DNA from: Aeromicrobium duanguangcaii
GTDB taxonomy: Bacteria > Actinomycetota > Actinomycetes > Propionibacteriales > Nocardioidaceae
Reading direction: 5' to 3'
Length of the DNA: 64,000 nt
Assembly: GCF_024508295.1 (NCBI RefSeq)
Contig: NZ_CP101990.1
Coordinates: 1,178,001-1,242,000, forward strand
Position numbers and translations under genes: made by a program. The notes below the pieces were generated by a model. It had not been told where the DNA came from, searched no databases, and worked only from the letters and a program-made list of their open reading frames with translations. Below, in pieces: positions 18,315 to 27,354 of the stretch; positions within the stretch are counted from its first letter, which is position 1, and each line of letters starts with the position of its first letter.

Positions 18315-19538
18315 ATGAGCCATGTCGTGCGCCAGTCGGAGAAGTTGAGGGATGTCCTGTACGACATCCGCGGCCCCGTCAGCGCGCGAGCTGCCCAGCT
18401 GGAGGCCGAGGGTCACCGGATCCTCAAGCTCAACATCGGCAACCCGCAGCCGTTCGGCTTCGACGCGCCGGCCGAGATCCTGCAGGACGTGATCGCCGGG
18501 CTGCCGACGTCGCAGGGCTACTCCGACTCCCGCGGCATCCAGTCCGCGCGCCGGGCCGTCGTGCACCACTACCAGCTGCAGGAGGGCTTCCCGGCGCTGG
18601 ACATCGACGACGTGTGGCTCGGCAACGGCGTCAGCGAGCTGATCCAGGTCGCGCTGCAGGCCCTGCTGGACAACGGCGACGAGGTGCTGATCCCCGCGCC
18701 GGACTACCCGCTGTGGACCGCGGTGACGAACCTCGCCGGCGGACGTCCCGTGCACTACCTGTGCGACGAGGCCAACGACTGGAACCCCGATCTGGAGGAC
18801 CTCGAGTCCAAGATCACGGACCGGACCAAGGTCATCGTGGTCATCAACCCGAACAACCCGACGGGCGCGGTCTACAGCCGCGAGACGCTCACGGCGATCG
18901 CGGACCTGGCCCGCAAGCACGACCTGATCCTGATGTCGGACGAGATCTACGACAAGATCCTCTACGACGACGCGGTCCACATCCCGATGTCCAGCGTGGC
19001 CCCGGACGTGCTGACGCTGACCTTCAACGGCCTGTCCAAGGCGTACCGGGTGTGCGGCTACCGGGCCGGCTGGGTCGTCGTGACCGGCCCGCTCCAGCGG
19101 GCCCAGGACTACCTCGAGGGCATCACCCTGCTGGCGTCGATGCGACTGTGCCCCAACGTGCCGGCGCAGAACGCCATCCAGGTCGCGCTGGGGGGATACC
19201 AGTCGATCAAGGAGCTGATCCTGCCCGGCGGGCGTCTGCTCGAGCAGCGCGACACGGCGGTGAACGAGCTGCGCAAGATCCCCGGTGTCAGCGTGGTCGC
19301 GCCGCGCGGCGCGCTGTACGCGTTCCCCCACCTGGACCCGGAGGTCCACCCGATCAAGGACGACCAGCAGCTCGTGCTCGACCTCTTGATGAGCGAGAAG
19401 ATCCTGCTGACCCAGGGCACGGGCTTCAACTGGCCCGATCCCGATCACCTGCGCATCGTGACCCTGCCGTGGTCGCGGGACCTGGCCGAGGCGATCCAGC
19501 GGATGGGCAACTTCCTCAGCAGCTACCGCCAGGCCTAG
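18315..19538 (+). CDS. PLP-dependent class I aminotransferase, probably alanine aminotransferase AlaA
   Basis: A 407-residue fold-type I aminotransferase. The PLP lysine is Lys242 in FNGLSKAYRVCGYRAGW; INPNNPTGAVYSRE (178-190) and SDEIYDKI (208-215) bind the cofactor. The overall sequence resembles the AlaA/AlaT glutamate-pyruvate aminotransferases of actinobacteria, but substrate choice cannot be read from sequence with certainty. CACAAT lies six bases before the ATG, a possible weak leaderless -10. The stop overlaps the stop of the converging gene within a single CTAG. Confidence 0.88.
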   Translation: MSHVVRQSEKLRDVLYDIRGPVSARAAQLEAEGHRILKLNIGNPQPFGFDAPAEILQDVIAGLPTSQGYSDSRGIQSARRAVVHHYQLQEGFPALDIDDVWLGNGVSELIQVALQALLDNGDEVLIPAPDYPLWTAVTNLAGGRPVHYLCDEANDWNPDLEDLESKITDRTKVIVVINPNNPTGAVYSRETLTAIADLARKHDLILMSDEIYDKILYDDAVHIPMSSVAPDVLTLTFNGLSKAYRVCGYRAGWVVVTGPLQRAQDYLEGITLLASMRLCPNVPAQNAIQVALGGYQSIKELILPGGRLLEQRDTAVNELRKIPGVSVVAPRGALYAFPHLDPEVHPIKDDQQLVLDLLMSEKILLTQGTGFNWPDPDHLRIVTLPWSRDLAEAIQRMGNFLSSYRQA

Positions 19539-20725
19539 TCGGCGGCGCGGAACGTCCGGCGAATCTCGCGGGCGCCACGCTCGTCGAGCTCGCGCAGCTG
19601 GGTCGCGATCTCCGAGCTGGTCCGGCACGCGTGGGCGAGGTCCTCGCGGATCTGCTCGAAGTGGTCCTTCCACGTGCGCTGGAAGCCGTTCATGCTGCCG
19701 ACGCGCTCGTCCTCGGGTGTCATGCGACCCTCGCGGATCGATAGCCGGATCTCGGGGAGTCGCTCGCCGAGCTGGGCGATGGCGCGCGCGCAGTCCTGGA
19801 TCTGCTCGCCGACCGTGGCGATGTCGTCCGGCCGCGACAGCCGCATCGGATCGGGGGTCGCCTCCTGGCCGCCCGAGACGACCGCCGTGGCGATGGCCTT
19901 CTCGTGGCGGGGGAGCTGCTCGATCACCTGCTGGTCGAGTCGGTTGACGGGGCGCAGCGCCTCGACGAGGTCCTCGAAGGCGGCGTCGACGCTCTGGCGG
20001 TAGCGCTCGGCGGCCTGTTCGACCTTGCCGTTCGCCGGCATGACCATGGCCCCGTGCCGGTCGGTGAACTCCAGTCCGGTCAGGCGGCGCAGCGGTCCCT
20101 CGAACTGGTCGAGGACCTGCTGGTCCATCGCCCGGATGATCTGGCCGGCCTCGGTGGGCGGCTCGATCTCGCGGTCGTCGTGGTGACCGCCCGCGCGGAA
20201 CTCACGATCGAGGTGGGCGGGGCCCCGCTCGATCCGCTCGCCGTTCCCGGCGCGCCCGCGCTCGGCCCGCTCGCGCTCGGCCCGTTCGCGCTCGGCCCGC
20301 TCGCGCTCGGCCCGCCGTTCGGCCCGCTCGCGCTGCGCCCGCTCGGCCACCTGGTTGAGCGAGTCGATCTCGGTGCGCAGCTCCTGGCGGGCCTGGCGCC
20401 AGCGCCGGCGGGTGTCCTCCAGCGCGGCGTGCGCGTCCGTCAGCCGGTCACCCTGACGGCGGACCAGCTCGGACAACTCGGTCAGCTGGTCGGCATCAGC
20501 CTCGAGCACCCGGCCGAGCATTCCCGCGACGCGGGACAGGGCACGGACCGTCGGGCCGCGGGACTCCTTCGGGGCGTCCGCCTGCCGCAGGCGCTGGCCG
20601 AGGTCCTTGACCTCGGCGACCAGGTCCTGGAGCCGCTCGGCGCCGTGGCGCAGGCGGTCGGGATCACCCGGCACCGCGATCGCGTCGGGATGGAATCTGG
20701 TCACCATCTGCAGCTCTGCGGCCAT
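19535..20725 (-). CDS. Coiled-coil protein of unknown function with charged RAERE repeats
   Basis: I do not recognise this 396-residue protein. The N-terminal 130 residues are helical with heptad character. Residues about 130-165 form a charged tandem repeat of RAERE units. The C-terminal half is again helical (QVLDQFEGPLRRLTGLEF, FQRTWKDHFEQIREDLAHACR) and lacks Cys-rich or enzymatic motifs. There is no signal peptide or membrane segment. The helical start reminded me of WXG100-type secreted proteins, but no WxG is seen. It converges on the aminotransferase and is divergent from an ABC exporter. Confidence 0.7.
   Translation of the reverse strand: MAAELQMVTRFHPDAIAVPGDPDRLRHGAERLQDLVAEVKDLGQRLRQADAPKESRGPTVRALSRVAGMLGRVLEADADQLTELSELVRRQGDRLTDAHAALEDTRRRWRQARQELRTEIDSLNQVAERAQRERAERRAERERAERERAERERAERGRAGNGERIERGPAHLDREFRAGGHHDDREIEPPTEAGQIIRAMDQQVLDQFEGPLRRLTGLEFTDRHGAMVMPANGKVEQAAERYRQSVDAAFEDLVEALRPVNRLDQQVIEQLPRHEKAIATAVVSGGQEATPDPMRLSRPDDIATVGEQIQDCARAIAQLGERLPEIRLSIREGRMTPEDERVGSMNGFQRTWKDHFEQIREDLAHACRTSSEIATQLRELDERGAREIRRTFRAAD
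20257..20344 (-). repeat. 15-bp tandem repeat encoding RAERE units
   Basis: Within the coiled-coil gene the plus strand repeats CTCGCGCTCGGCCCG-like 15-base units about five to six times, giving a run of RAERE/RAERR pentapeptides. Such a repeat can change length by slippage without breaking the frame. Confidence 0.75.
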
Positions 20726-20770
20726 GCTGTTCCCCCGAACTTTCTGGATTTTGCTGGCACATTCCTACCA

Positions 20771-20788
20771 TCGATCGCGAGAGATCGA
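20771..20788. promoter_or_regulatory. 18-bp dyad between divergent coiled-coil and DrrA-like genes
   Basis: TCGATC, six bases, GATCGA: a perfect 6-bp inverted repeat in the 110-base divergent space, 45 bases from one start and 48 from the other. The layout fits a repressor operator, for example of the TetR type that often controls DrrAB-like exporters, but no regulator gene is adjacent. Confidence 0.4.
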
Positions 20789-20835
20789 CCTTCGAAGGGG
20801 TGATTTCTGTCGGTGGCGTGGCCCATGATCGAGGG

Positions 20836-21804
20836 ATGAGCGACATGATCCGCGCGACCGGACTGGTCAAGCGCTATGGCGACGTCGAGGCCCTGGGGGG
20901 ACTCGACCTGGCGGTGCCCGAGGGCACCGTCCTGGGTTTGCTCGGGCCCAACGGTGCGGGCAAGACGACTGCTGTCCGCATCCTCACCACCTTGCTGACC
21001 CCCGACGAGGGGCAGGCCACCGTGGCCGGCGTCGACGTGCTGGCCGACCCCGACGGGGTGCGACGGCGGATCGGTCTGTCGGGCCAGTACGCGGCCGTCG
21101 ACGAGTACCTGACCGGCTACGAGAACCTCGAGATGGTCGGGCGGCTCTACGGGATGAAGGCGAAGGCCGCCGGCGCCCGCGCCCGCGACCTGCTCCGGCG
21201 CTTCGACCTGGCGGACGCGGCCGACCGGCCCTCCAAGACCTATTCCGGGGGCATGCGACGGCGTCTGGATCTCGCCGGTGCCCTCGTGGCCGAGCCGCCG
21301 GTGATCGTGCTCGACGAGCCGACGACGGGACTGGACCCGCGCAGTCGCCAGGGGATGTGGGAGGTCATCTCCGACCTGGTGGCCTCCGGCGCGACGGTCC
21401 TGCTGACGACGCAGTACCTCGAGGAGGCCGATCTGCTGGCCGACAACATCATCGTGATCGACCGCGGCCGCGCGATCGCCGAGGGCACCGCCGACCAGCT
21501 CAAGTCGCAGGTCGGCGGTGACCGGATCGAGGTCGTCCTGCAGGATCCCGCGCACGCCCCTCGGGTCCGCGACTTCCTGGCCGAGGTCGCCAAGGGCGAG
21601 GTCTCGGTCCGCGATCGCGCGCTCTCGGTCGCGGTCAGCGGATCGGGCGCCGACGACCTCATGCAGGTCCTGGGCAACGTCCGTGGCGCCGGCATCGACG
21701 TCCTCGACATCGGGCTGCGACGGCCCACCCTCGATGACGTCTTCTTGTCCCTCACGGGCCACGAGGCCGAGAACGGCTCCACCGAGCAGGAGGACCAGCG
21801 ATGA
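20836..21804 (+). CDS. DrrA-like ABC transporter ATP-binding protein
   Basis: A 322-residue cytoplasmic ATPase of the DrrA (daunorubicin resistance) group. Walker A is GPNGAGKTT (about residue 36), the signature is YSGGMRRRLDLAG, Walker B is VIVLDEPTTGLD, and the H-loop is TTQYLEEAD with Gln where many families have His, as usual in DrrA. The C-terminal RRPTLDDVFLSLTGH is characteristic. It overlaps the permease by four bases. Substrate is unknown; drugs or lipids are typical. I chose the ATG at 20836 over an in-frame ATG at 20800. Confidence 0.9.
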   Translation: MSDMIRATGLVKRYGDVEALGGLDLAVPEGTVLGLLGPNGAGKTTAVRILTTLLTPDEGQATVAGVDVLADPDGVRRRIGLSGQYAAVDEYLTGYENLEMVGRLYGMKAKAAGARARDLLRRFDLADAADRPSKTYSGGMRRRLDLAGALVAEPPVIVLDEPTTGLDPRSRQGMWEVISDLVASGATVLLTTQYLEEADLLADNIIVIDRGRAIAEGTADQLKSQVGGDRIEVVLQDPAHAPRVRDFLAEVAKGEVSVRDRALSVAVSGSGADDLMQVLGNVRGAGIDVLDIGLRRPTLDDVFLSLTGHEAENGSTEQEDQR

Positions 21805-22628
21805 CCATCACCACCACCGAGCGGAACCGCCCGTTCCGCGTCCTCAGCGACGGATGGGTCTGCGCCAAGCGCAACCTCATCAAGATCAAGCGCGTCCCCG
21901 AGATCATGGTCTTCGTCCTCATCAGCCCGATCATGTTCGTCCTGCTCTTCGCGTACGTGTTCGGTGGTGCGATCGACCCCGGTCTCGGCTTGGACTACAA
22001 GGAGTTCCTGATCGGCGGCATCTTCGCCCAGACCGTGGTGTTCGGTGCCACGTTCTCCGGCGCGGCGATGGCCGAGGACATGCAGAAGGGCTTCATCGAC
22101 CGGTTCCGGTCGCTGCCGATGTCCAGGTCGGCCGTGTTGGTCGGGCGGACAGGAGCCGACGTCGTCTACAACGTGCTCTCGTTGATCATCATGGCGCTCA
22201 CAGGTCTCGCGGTCGGCTGGCGTGCCCATGAAGGCCTTCCGAAGATGATGGCGGGATTCGGGCTCCTGCTCGCGTTCGCCTATGCGATCAGCTGGATCAT
22301 GGCGTGGATCGGGCTCATCGTGCCGAGTGTCGACGTGATCAACAACGCGTCGTTCATCGTGATCATGCCGCTGACCTTCGTCTCGAACGCCTTCGTCCCT
22401 CTCCGGGACTTCCCGGCTTTCCTGAAGCCGTTCGTCGAATGGAACCCGGTTTCCGCAGTCACCCAGGCTGTTCGAGAACTGTTCGGCAACGTTCCGGATC
22501 GGGCTCCTGAACCCGAGGCCTGGAGCCTTCAGAACCCCGCGCTCTACACCCTCATCTGGGTCGTGCTGATCGTGGCGGTCTTCGTGCCGCTGTCGGTGCG
22601 GGCGTACCAGAAGGCCAGTGCCAAGTAG
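21801..22628 (+). CDS. ABC-2 type permease (DrrB-like)
   Basis: A 275-residue membrane protein with six predicted transmembrane segments (first at about residues 32-55, last near 255-270) and the ABC-2 stretch LIMPLTFVSNAFVPLRDFPAFLKPFVEWNPVSAVTQAVREL. It forms the membrane half of the exporter with the ATPase it overlaps (ATGA). The second half of the gene looks lower in GC than its neighbours by eye. Confidence 0.9.
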   Translation: MTITTTERNRPFRVLSDGWVCAKRNLIKIKRVPEIMVFVLISPIMFVLLFAYVFGGAIDPGLGLDYKEFLIGGIFAQTVVFGATFSGAAMAEDMQKGFIDRFRSLPMSRSAVLVGRTGADVVYNVLSLIIMALTGLAVGWRAHEGLPKMMAGFGLLLAFAYAISWIMAWIGLIVPSVDVINNASFIVIMPLTFVSNAFVPLRDFPAFLKPFVEWNPVSAVTQAVRELFGNVPDRAPEPEAWSLQNPALYTLIWVVLIVAVFVPLSVRAYQKASAK

Positions 22629-22664
22629 CTGTCGTAGTGCGTGCGGTGGTCCGAAAATCGGCTC

Positions 22665-22694
22665 TTGTGGCCGGTCCAACCTCGTTGGTACTTT
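22665..22694 (+). promoter_or_regulatory. Leaderless-type promoter for small secreted protein
   Basis: TTGTGG (22665-22670), 18-base spacer, TACTTT (22689-22694), then seven bases to the ATG at 22702. Confidence 0.55.
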
Positions 22695-22701
22695 CGCCGT
22701 C

Positions 22702-23181
22702 ATGAGAATTCGGGGGAGTTTTTCAACATTCGTCATGATCTGCGTCATCGGCGTTCTCGCGCCTGTCGGCGCGTCCGCAGCCGTGGAACCGGCATCAGTC
22801 GCGCCTCGCGAGAGCGCGACGCGGCCGGCGGCCTGCAAAGCGTCTTACGCTGGAGCCATCCAATGGAAGAAGGGCAAGATCTGGGGTTGGGCCACGGCAC
22901 GCAATTGCTCAACCATCAAGTACAAGCGCGTGTGCGCCCAAATCTGGAGTTACAACGCGATGGGCGGCAGTCCGGGAGCGGCCCCGGTGTCTACCAAGTG
23001 TCTCAAGCCGAAGAAGAACGGGATCGCGGTGCCCACGACCAAGACTCAGAAGTGCATTCCTGGGCAGTACTGGGCAGAGGTGCACGTGACGACGTCGCAG
23101 GGCAAAACTCTGATCAAACGAACGAAGCGCGTCGATACCACCGGCGGGTGCCCGAAGCAAGGCAGTGTCGCGGCTCGCTGA
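22702..23181 (+). CDS. Small secreted cysteine-containing protein of unknown function
   Basis: A 159-residue protein I do not recognise. Residues 1-28 form a clear Sec signal peptide ending APVGASA-AV. The mature part is basic, rich in Lys, Thr and Trp, and has six cysteines (in PAACKA, ARNCST, KRVCAQ, STKCLK, TQKCIP, TGGCPK), an even number that could form three disulfides. The start is fixed by the promoter spacing and the signal peptide. The DNA is visibly less GC-rich than the flanking core genes, so recent acquisition is possible. It stands alone between the ABC exporter and dnaE. Confidence 0.75.
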   Translation: MRIRGSFSTFVMICVIGVLAPVGASAAVEPASVAPRESATRPAACKASYAGAIQWKKGKIWGWATARNCSTIKYKRVCAQIWSYNAMGGSPGAAPVSTKCLKPKKNGIAVPTTKTQKCIPGQYWAEVHVTTSQGKTLIKRTKRVDTTGGCPKQGSVAAR

Positions 23182-23240
23182 GCGAATTTGAGGGCTCCGG
23201 CGGTTCGCCACGCCGTCCTAGAACCGTCGGATCCCTCGCG

Positions 23241-23246
23241 TAGGCT
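23241..23246 (+). promoter_or_regulatory. Possible dnaE promoter (-10 TAGGCT)
   Basis: TAGGCT lies 62 bases before the dnaE ATG in the gap after the small secreted gene. The -35 is not clear. Confidence 0.4.
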
Positions 23247-23308
23247 GAAGACCTTCCAATCAGCGCCGGTCAGGGCTGCTGGGTACCCCAATGGAGGTTG
23301 GCTTCAGC

Positions 23309-26300
23309 ATGGCGAGTGATTCGAGCTTCGTGCACCTGCACGTCCACACGGAGTACTCGATGCTCGACGGACACTCGTTGCTCGGCGGTCTCTTCGAGCG
23401 CACCGCCGAGCAGCAGATGCCGGCGATCGCGATGACCGACCACGGCAACGTGCACGGTGCGTTCGACTTCTGGAAGACCGCCAAGAAGCACGGGATCAAG
23501 CCGATCATCGGCCTCGAGGCCTACCTCACGCCCGGCACGCACCGCACCGAGAAGAAGCGCGTGCGCTGGGGTCGCGGCAACGCCGCGGAGGAGGGCGGCG
23601 ACGACGTCGCCGGCGGCGGCGCGTACACCCACATGACCATGTGGGCGTCCTCCACCGAGGGGATGCACAACCTCTTCCGGCTGTCGTCGCTGTCGAGCCT
23701 CGAGGGCTACTACTACAAGCCGCGCGCCGACCGTGAGCTGCTCGAGAAGTACTCGACCGGGCTCATCGCCACCACCGGCTGCCCGTCCGGCGCCGTCCAG
23801 ACCCGGCTGCGCCTGGGCCAGTACGAGGAGGCCCGTCGTGAGGCCGCCGAGCTGCAGGAGATCCTCGGTAAGGAGAACCTCTTCCTCGAGCTGATGGACC
23901 ACGACATCAGCGTCGAGCGCCGGGTCCGCGAGGACCTGCTGCGCCTGGGCCGCGAGCTGGGCATCCCGCCCGTGGCCACCAACGACTCCCACTACACGCA
24001 CCCGCAGGACGCGGCGGCGCACGACGCGCTGATCTGTGTCGCCTCGGGCAAGCGCATCAGCGACGAGAAGCGGCTGCGCTTCGACGGCGGCGGCTACTAC
24101 ATCAAGTCCGCGGCCGAGATGCGCTCGCTGTGGGAGGACAAGCACGGCATGAAGGAGGCGTGTGACAACACGCTGCTGATCGCCGAGCGCTGCGAGGTCG
24201 AGTTCACCGAGTCCACGGGCGGCTACATGGCCCGCGCCGACATCCCCGCCGGCGAGACCGAGGAGTCCTGGTTCCGCCAGGAGGTCTGGCGCGGGATCGA
24301 GTCGCGCTACGGCGCCGACTTCGGCGACGACGTGCGCGCCCGCACCGAGATGGAGCTCGACATCATCGCCCAGAAGGGCTACTGCGGGTACTACCTCGTG
24401 GTCGCCGACTTCATCGGCTGGTCCAAGGACAACGGCATCCGCGTCGGACCCGGCCGTGGCTCGGGCGCCGGCTCGATCGCCGCGTACGCGCTGCGGATCA
24501 CCGACCTGTGCCCGCTGAAGAACGGCCTGATCTTCGAGCGCTTCCTCAACCCCGAGCGCCCCTCGATGCCCGACTTCGACATCGACTTCGACGAGCGTCG
24601 CCGCGGCGAGGTCATCCAGTACGTCAGCCAGAAGTACGGCACCGACAAGGTCGCCCAGATCGCCACGTTCGGCCGGCTCAAGTCGAAGGCCGCGATCAAG
24701 GACGCCAGCCGCATCCTGGACTACCCGTTCGCGATGGGCGACAAGATCACCAAGGCGATGCCCGCCGACGTCATGGGCAAGGGCGTCAAGCTCGGCGAGA
24801 TCTTCGACGAGTCCCACCCGCGCTACAACGACGGCAAGGACTTCCGCGACCTGCACTCGCAGGACCCCGACGTCCGCAAGGTCTACGACATCGCGCTCGG
24901 CCTCGAGGGTCAGATCCGCAACTGGGGCGTGCACGCCGCCGGCGTGATCATGAGCAGCGACCCGCTGCTGGACATCGTGCCGATCATGAAGCGCGAGGCC
25001 GACGGCTCGGTCATCACCCAGTTCGACTACCCCATGTGCGAGTCGCTGGGCCTGGTCAAGATGGACTTCCTGGGCCTGCGCAACCTCACGGTCCTCAACG
25101 ACGCCATCGAGAACATCAAGGCCAACCGCGACATCGACCTGGTGCTGGAGGACCTGGAGTTCGACGACCGCGAGGCCTACGCCCTGCTGTGCCGCGGCGA
25201 CACGCTGGGCGTCTTCCAGCTGGACTCGCCCCCGATCCGTCAGCTGCTCAAGCAGATGCAGCCCGACAACTTCGAGGACATCAGCGCCGTCATCGCGCTC
25301 TACCGTCCCGGACCGATGGGCGCGGACAGCCACACGAACTACGCCAAGCGCAAGAACGGTCGCCAGGAGATCGACTACATCCATCCTGAGCTGACCGAGG
25401 CGCTCAAGCCGATCCTGGGCACGACCTACGGGTTGATCGTGTACCAGGAGCAGGTCATGGAGATCGCCCAGGTGCTGGCCGGCTACTCGCTCGGACAGGC
25501 CGACAACCTCCGTCGCGCCATGGGCAAGAAGAAGCGCGAGGTCCTCCAGCAGGAGTTCGTCGGCTTCGAGGCCGGCATGATCGAGCGCGGCTTCTCCAAG
25601 GACGCCGTCAAGACGCTGTGGGAGATCCTGGTCCCGTTCGCCGACTACGCCTTCAACAAGGCGCACTCGGCGTCGTACGGCGTCATCAGCTACTGGACCG
25701 CCTACCTCAAGGCCCGCTACCCGGCCGAGTACATGGCGGCGCTGCTCACCAGCGTCAAGGACGACAAGGACAAGTCCGCGCTGTACCTGGCCGAGTGCCG
25801 CCGGCTCGGAATCAAGGTGCTGCCGCCGGACGTCAACGACTCGGTCGCGAACTTCGCCTCGGTCGGCCCCGACATCCGCTTCGGACTGACCGCCGTGCGC
25901 AACGTCGGCGCCAACGTGGTGGCCGGCATCGTCGAGGCCCGCGAGACCAAGGGCGCCTTCACCGACTTCGCCGACTTCCTCGACAAGGTCCCGACCCAGG
26001 TGTGCAACAAGCGCGTCCTGGACTCGCTGATCAAGGCCGGCGCGTTCGACTCGCTCGGCCACGTCCGGCGGGCACTGGCCTCGATCGCCGAGGAGGCGGT
26101 CGACCAGTACATCGACATCAAGCGCAACGCCGCGATCGGGCAGGACTCGCTCTTCGGCGCGTTCGAGGAGGAGTTCGACGGCCTGGGCATCACGGTCCCG
26201 GACATCGCCGACTGGGAGAAGACCCAGAAGCTCGCCTTCGAGCGCGACATGCTGGGCCTGTACGTGTCGGACCACCCGCTGGGCGGCCTCGAGCACGTCC

Positions 26301-26848
26301 TGGCGGCCAACTCCGACACGTCCATCGGCACGCTGCTCGACGGTGATCGTCCGGACGGCGACGTGTTGAAGCTGTGCGGCCTCGTCACCAACGTCCAGCG
26401 CCGGATGAGCAAGAAGGGCGACACCTGGGCCACGATCACCCTCGAGGACCTCGAGGGCTCGGTCGACATCGCCGTCTTCCCGGCCGCCTACAACCTGGCG
26501 GCATCGGTCCTGACGCAGGACTCGCTCGTGGTCGCGAAGGTGCGCGTTCGGCGCAACGATGAGGGCATGGACCTGTCGGCCAACGAGGTCACCCGGCCGA
26601 ACATCGGCGCAGGACGCACCGACCAGCCGCTGGTCGTCAGCCTGGCCACCTCGCGCTGCACGCTCGACACGATCAACGCCTTCAAGCAGGTCCTGGGCGC
26701 CCACCCCGGCGTGACCGAGGTCCATCTGCGACTCTCGGGCAACGGCAAGACGACCACGATGCGGCTCGACCAGGGCCTGCGGGTCTCGACGACGTCCTCG
26801 TTGTTCGCCGACCTGAAGGAACTGCTCGGTCCGGGATGTCTCGCGTGA
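23309..26848 (+). CDS. dnaE: DNA polymerase III alpha subunit DnaE (DnaE1-type)
   Basis: The 1179-residue replicative polymerase. The N-terminal PHP domain begins FVHLHVHTEYSMLDG and keeps its His-rich metal motif, consistent with an active proofreading exonuclease as in DnaE1 of mycobacteria. The polymerase active site includes GPGRGSGAGS and PDFDIDF, and the thumb/fingers segment AFNKAHSASYG follows. The C-terminal OB fold (VTNVQRRMSKKGDTWATITLEDLEGSVDI) completes the family layout and length. The ATG at 23309 has GGAGG 11 bases before it; an ATG at 23291 is in frame. Confidence 0.97.
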   Translation: MASDSSFVHLHVHTEYSMLDGHSLLGGLFERTAEQQMPAIAMTDHGNVHGAFDFWKTAKKHGIKPIIGLEAYLTPGTHRTEKKRVRWGRGNAAEEGGDDVAGGGAYTHMTMWASSTEGMHNLFRLSSLSSLEGYYYKPRADRELLEKYSTGLIATTGCPSGAVQTRLRLGQYEEARREAAELQEILGKENLFLELMDHDISVERRVREDLLRLGRELGIPPVATNDSHYTHPQDAAAHDALICVASGKRISDEKRLRFDGGGYYIKSAAEMRSLWEDKHGMKEACDNTLLIAERCEVEFTESTGGYMARADIPAGETEESWFRQEVWRGIESRYGADFGDDVRARTEMELDIIAQKGYCGYYLVVADFIGWSKDNGIRVGPGRGSGAGSIAAYALRITDLCPLKNGLIFERFLNPERPSMPDFDIDFDERRRGEVIQYVSQKYGTDKVAQIATFGRLKSKAAIKDASRILDYPFAMGDKITKAMPADVMGKGVKLGEIFDESHPRYNDGKDFRDLHSQDPDVRKVYDIALGLEGQIRNWGVHAAGVIMSSDPLLDIVPIMKREADGSVITQFDYPMCESLGLVKMDFLGLRNLTVLNDAIENIKANRDIDLVLEDLEFDDREAYALLCRGDTLGVFQLDSPPIRQLLKQMQPDNFEDISAVIALYRPGPMGADSHTNYAKRKNGRQEIDYIHPELTEALKPILGTTYGLIVYQEQVMEIAQVLAGYSLGQADNLRRAMGKKKREVLQQEFVGFEAGMIERGFSKDAVKTLWEILVPFADYAFNKAHSASYGVISYWTAYLKARYPAEYMAALLTSVKDDKDKSALYLAECRRLGIKVLPPDVNDSVANFASVGPDIRFGLTAVRNVGANVVAGIVEARETKGAFTDFADFLDKVPTQVCNKRVLDSLIKAGAFDSLGHVRRALASIAEEAVDQYIDIKRNAAIGQDSLFGAFEEEFDGLGITVPDIADWEKTQKLAFERDMLGLYVSDHPLGGLEHVLAANSDTSIGTLLDGDRPDGDVLKLCGLVTNVQRRMSKKGDTWATITLEDLEGSVDIAVFPAAYNLAASVLTQDSLVVAKVRVRRNDEGMDLSANEVTRPNIGAGRTDQPLVVSLATSRCTLDTINAFKQVLGAHPGVTEVHLRLSGNGKTTTMRLDQGLRVSTTSSLFADLKELLGPGCLA

Positions 26849-27354
26849 ATCGCGTCTCGGGGTCTTTGCTGGCCGTGGTCGCCTCCGGGATCCCGGCCGG
26901 ATTCGTCTGGTGGGGCCTGGGTCGGCCGGCGCAGTGGCTGGCCACCGAGCGCGGGCTCGTGCTGACCGAGGAGAACGCCACCGGACGGTTCCAGGTGGTG
27001 GCCGTCTTCACCGTCGTCGGAGTCGTGCTGGGCCTGGTCGCCGGCGTCGCGGTCCAGCGGTTCACGCGCTCGGCGCAGTGGCAGACCGTCGTGGGACTGG
27101 CGGCCGCCGCGTCGGCTGCGTCGCTGCTGTGCTGGCGCCTCGGCGTGTGGCTCGGTCCCAGCTCGCCGCGCGATGCCACGGGGCTCGAGGTGGGCGACGT
27201 CGTTCGCGACCAGTTCGCCGTGGACACGATCGTGCCCTTCCTGCTCTGGCCGCTGGCCGCGGTGCTGAGTTACACGATCACGCTGTACCTCAGCTCGGAC
27301 GGTGTCGAGGACGACGAGCCGGACGACGAGGTCAGCGAGCGATCCGCGCCGTGA
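26836..27354 (+). CDS. DUF2567-like membrane protein
   Basis: A 172-residue protein with four hydrophobic segments (about 7-27, 53-75, 86-108, 130-153) and an acidic C-terminal tail (DGVEDDEPDDEVSE). It resembles the DUF2567 proteins found after dnaE in actinobacteria; function is unknown. It overlaps dnaE by 13 bases; the GTG at 26845, overlapping the dnaE stop, is an alternative start. Its 3' end overlaps the converging ybaK by 23 bases. Confidence 0.72.
   Translation: MSRVNRVSGSLLAVVASGIPAGFVWWGLGRPAQWLATERGLVLTEENATGRFQVVAVFTVVGVVLGLVAGVAVQRFTRSAQWQTVVGLAAAASAASLLCWRLGVWLGPSSPRDATGLEVGDVVRDQFAVDTIVPFLLWPLAAVLSYTITLYLSSDGVEDDEPDDEVSERSAP

Noticed and set aside
19535..20725. WXG100/type VII secretion effector identity for the coiled-coil protein
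   Set aside because: The helical N-terminus is suggestive, but no WxG motif, no secretion signal at the C-terminus and no ESX genes are present.
20836..22628. Antibiotic self-resistance or biosynthetic cluster around the DrrAB-like exporter
   Set aside because: No polyketide, peptide synthetase or tailoring genes are nearby; DrrAB-like pairs are common in core actinobacterial genomes.
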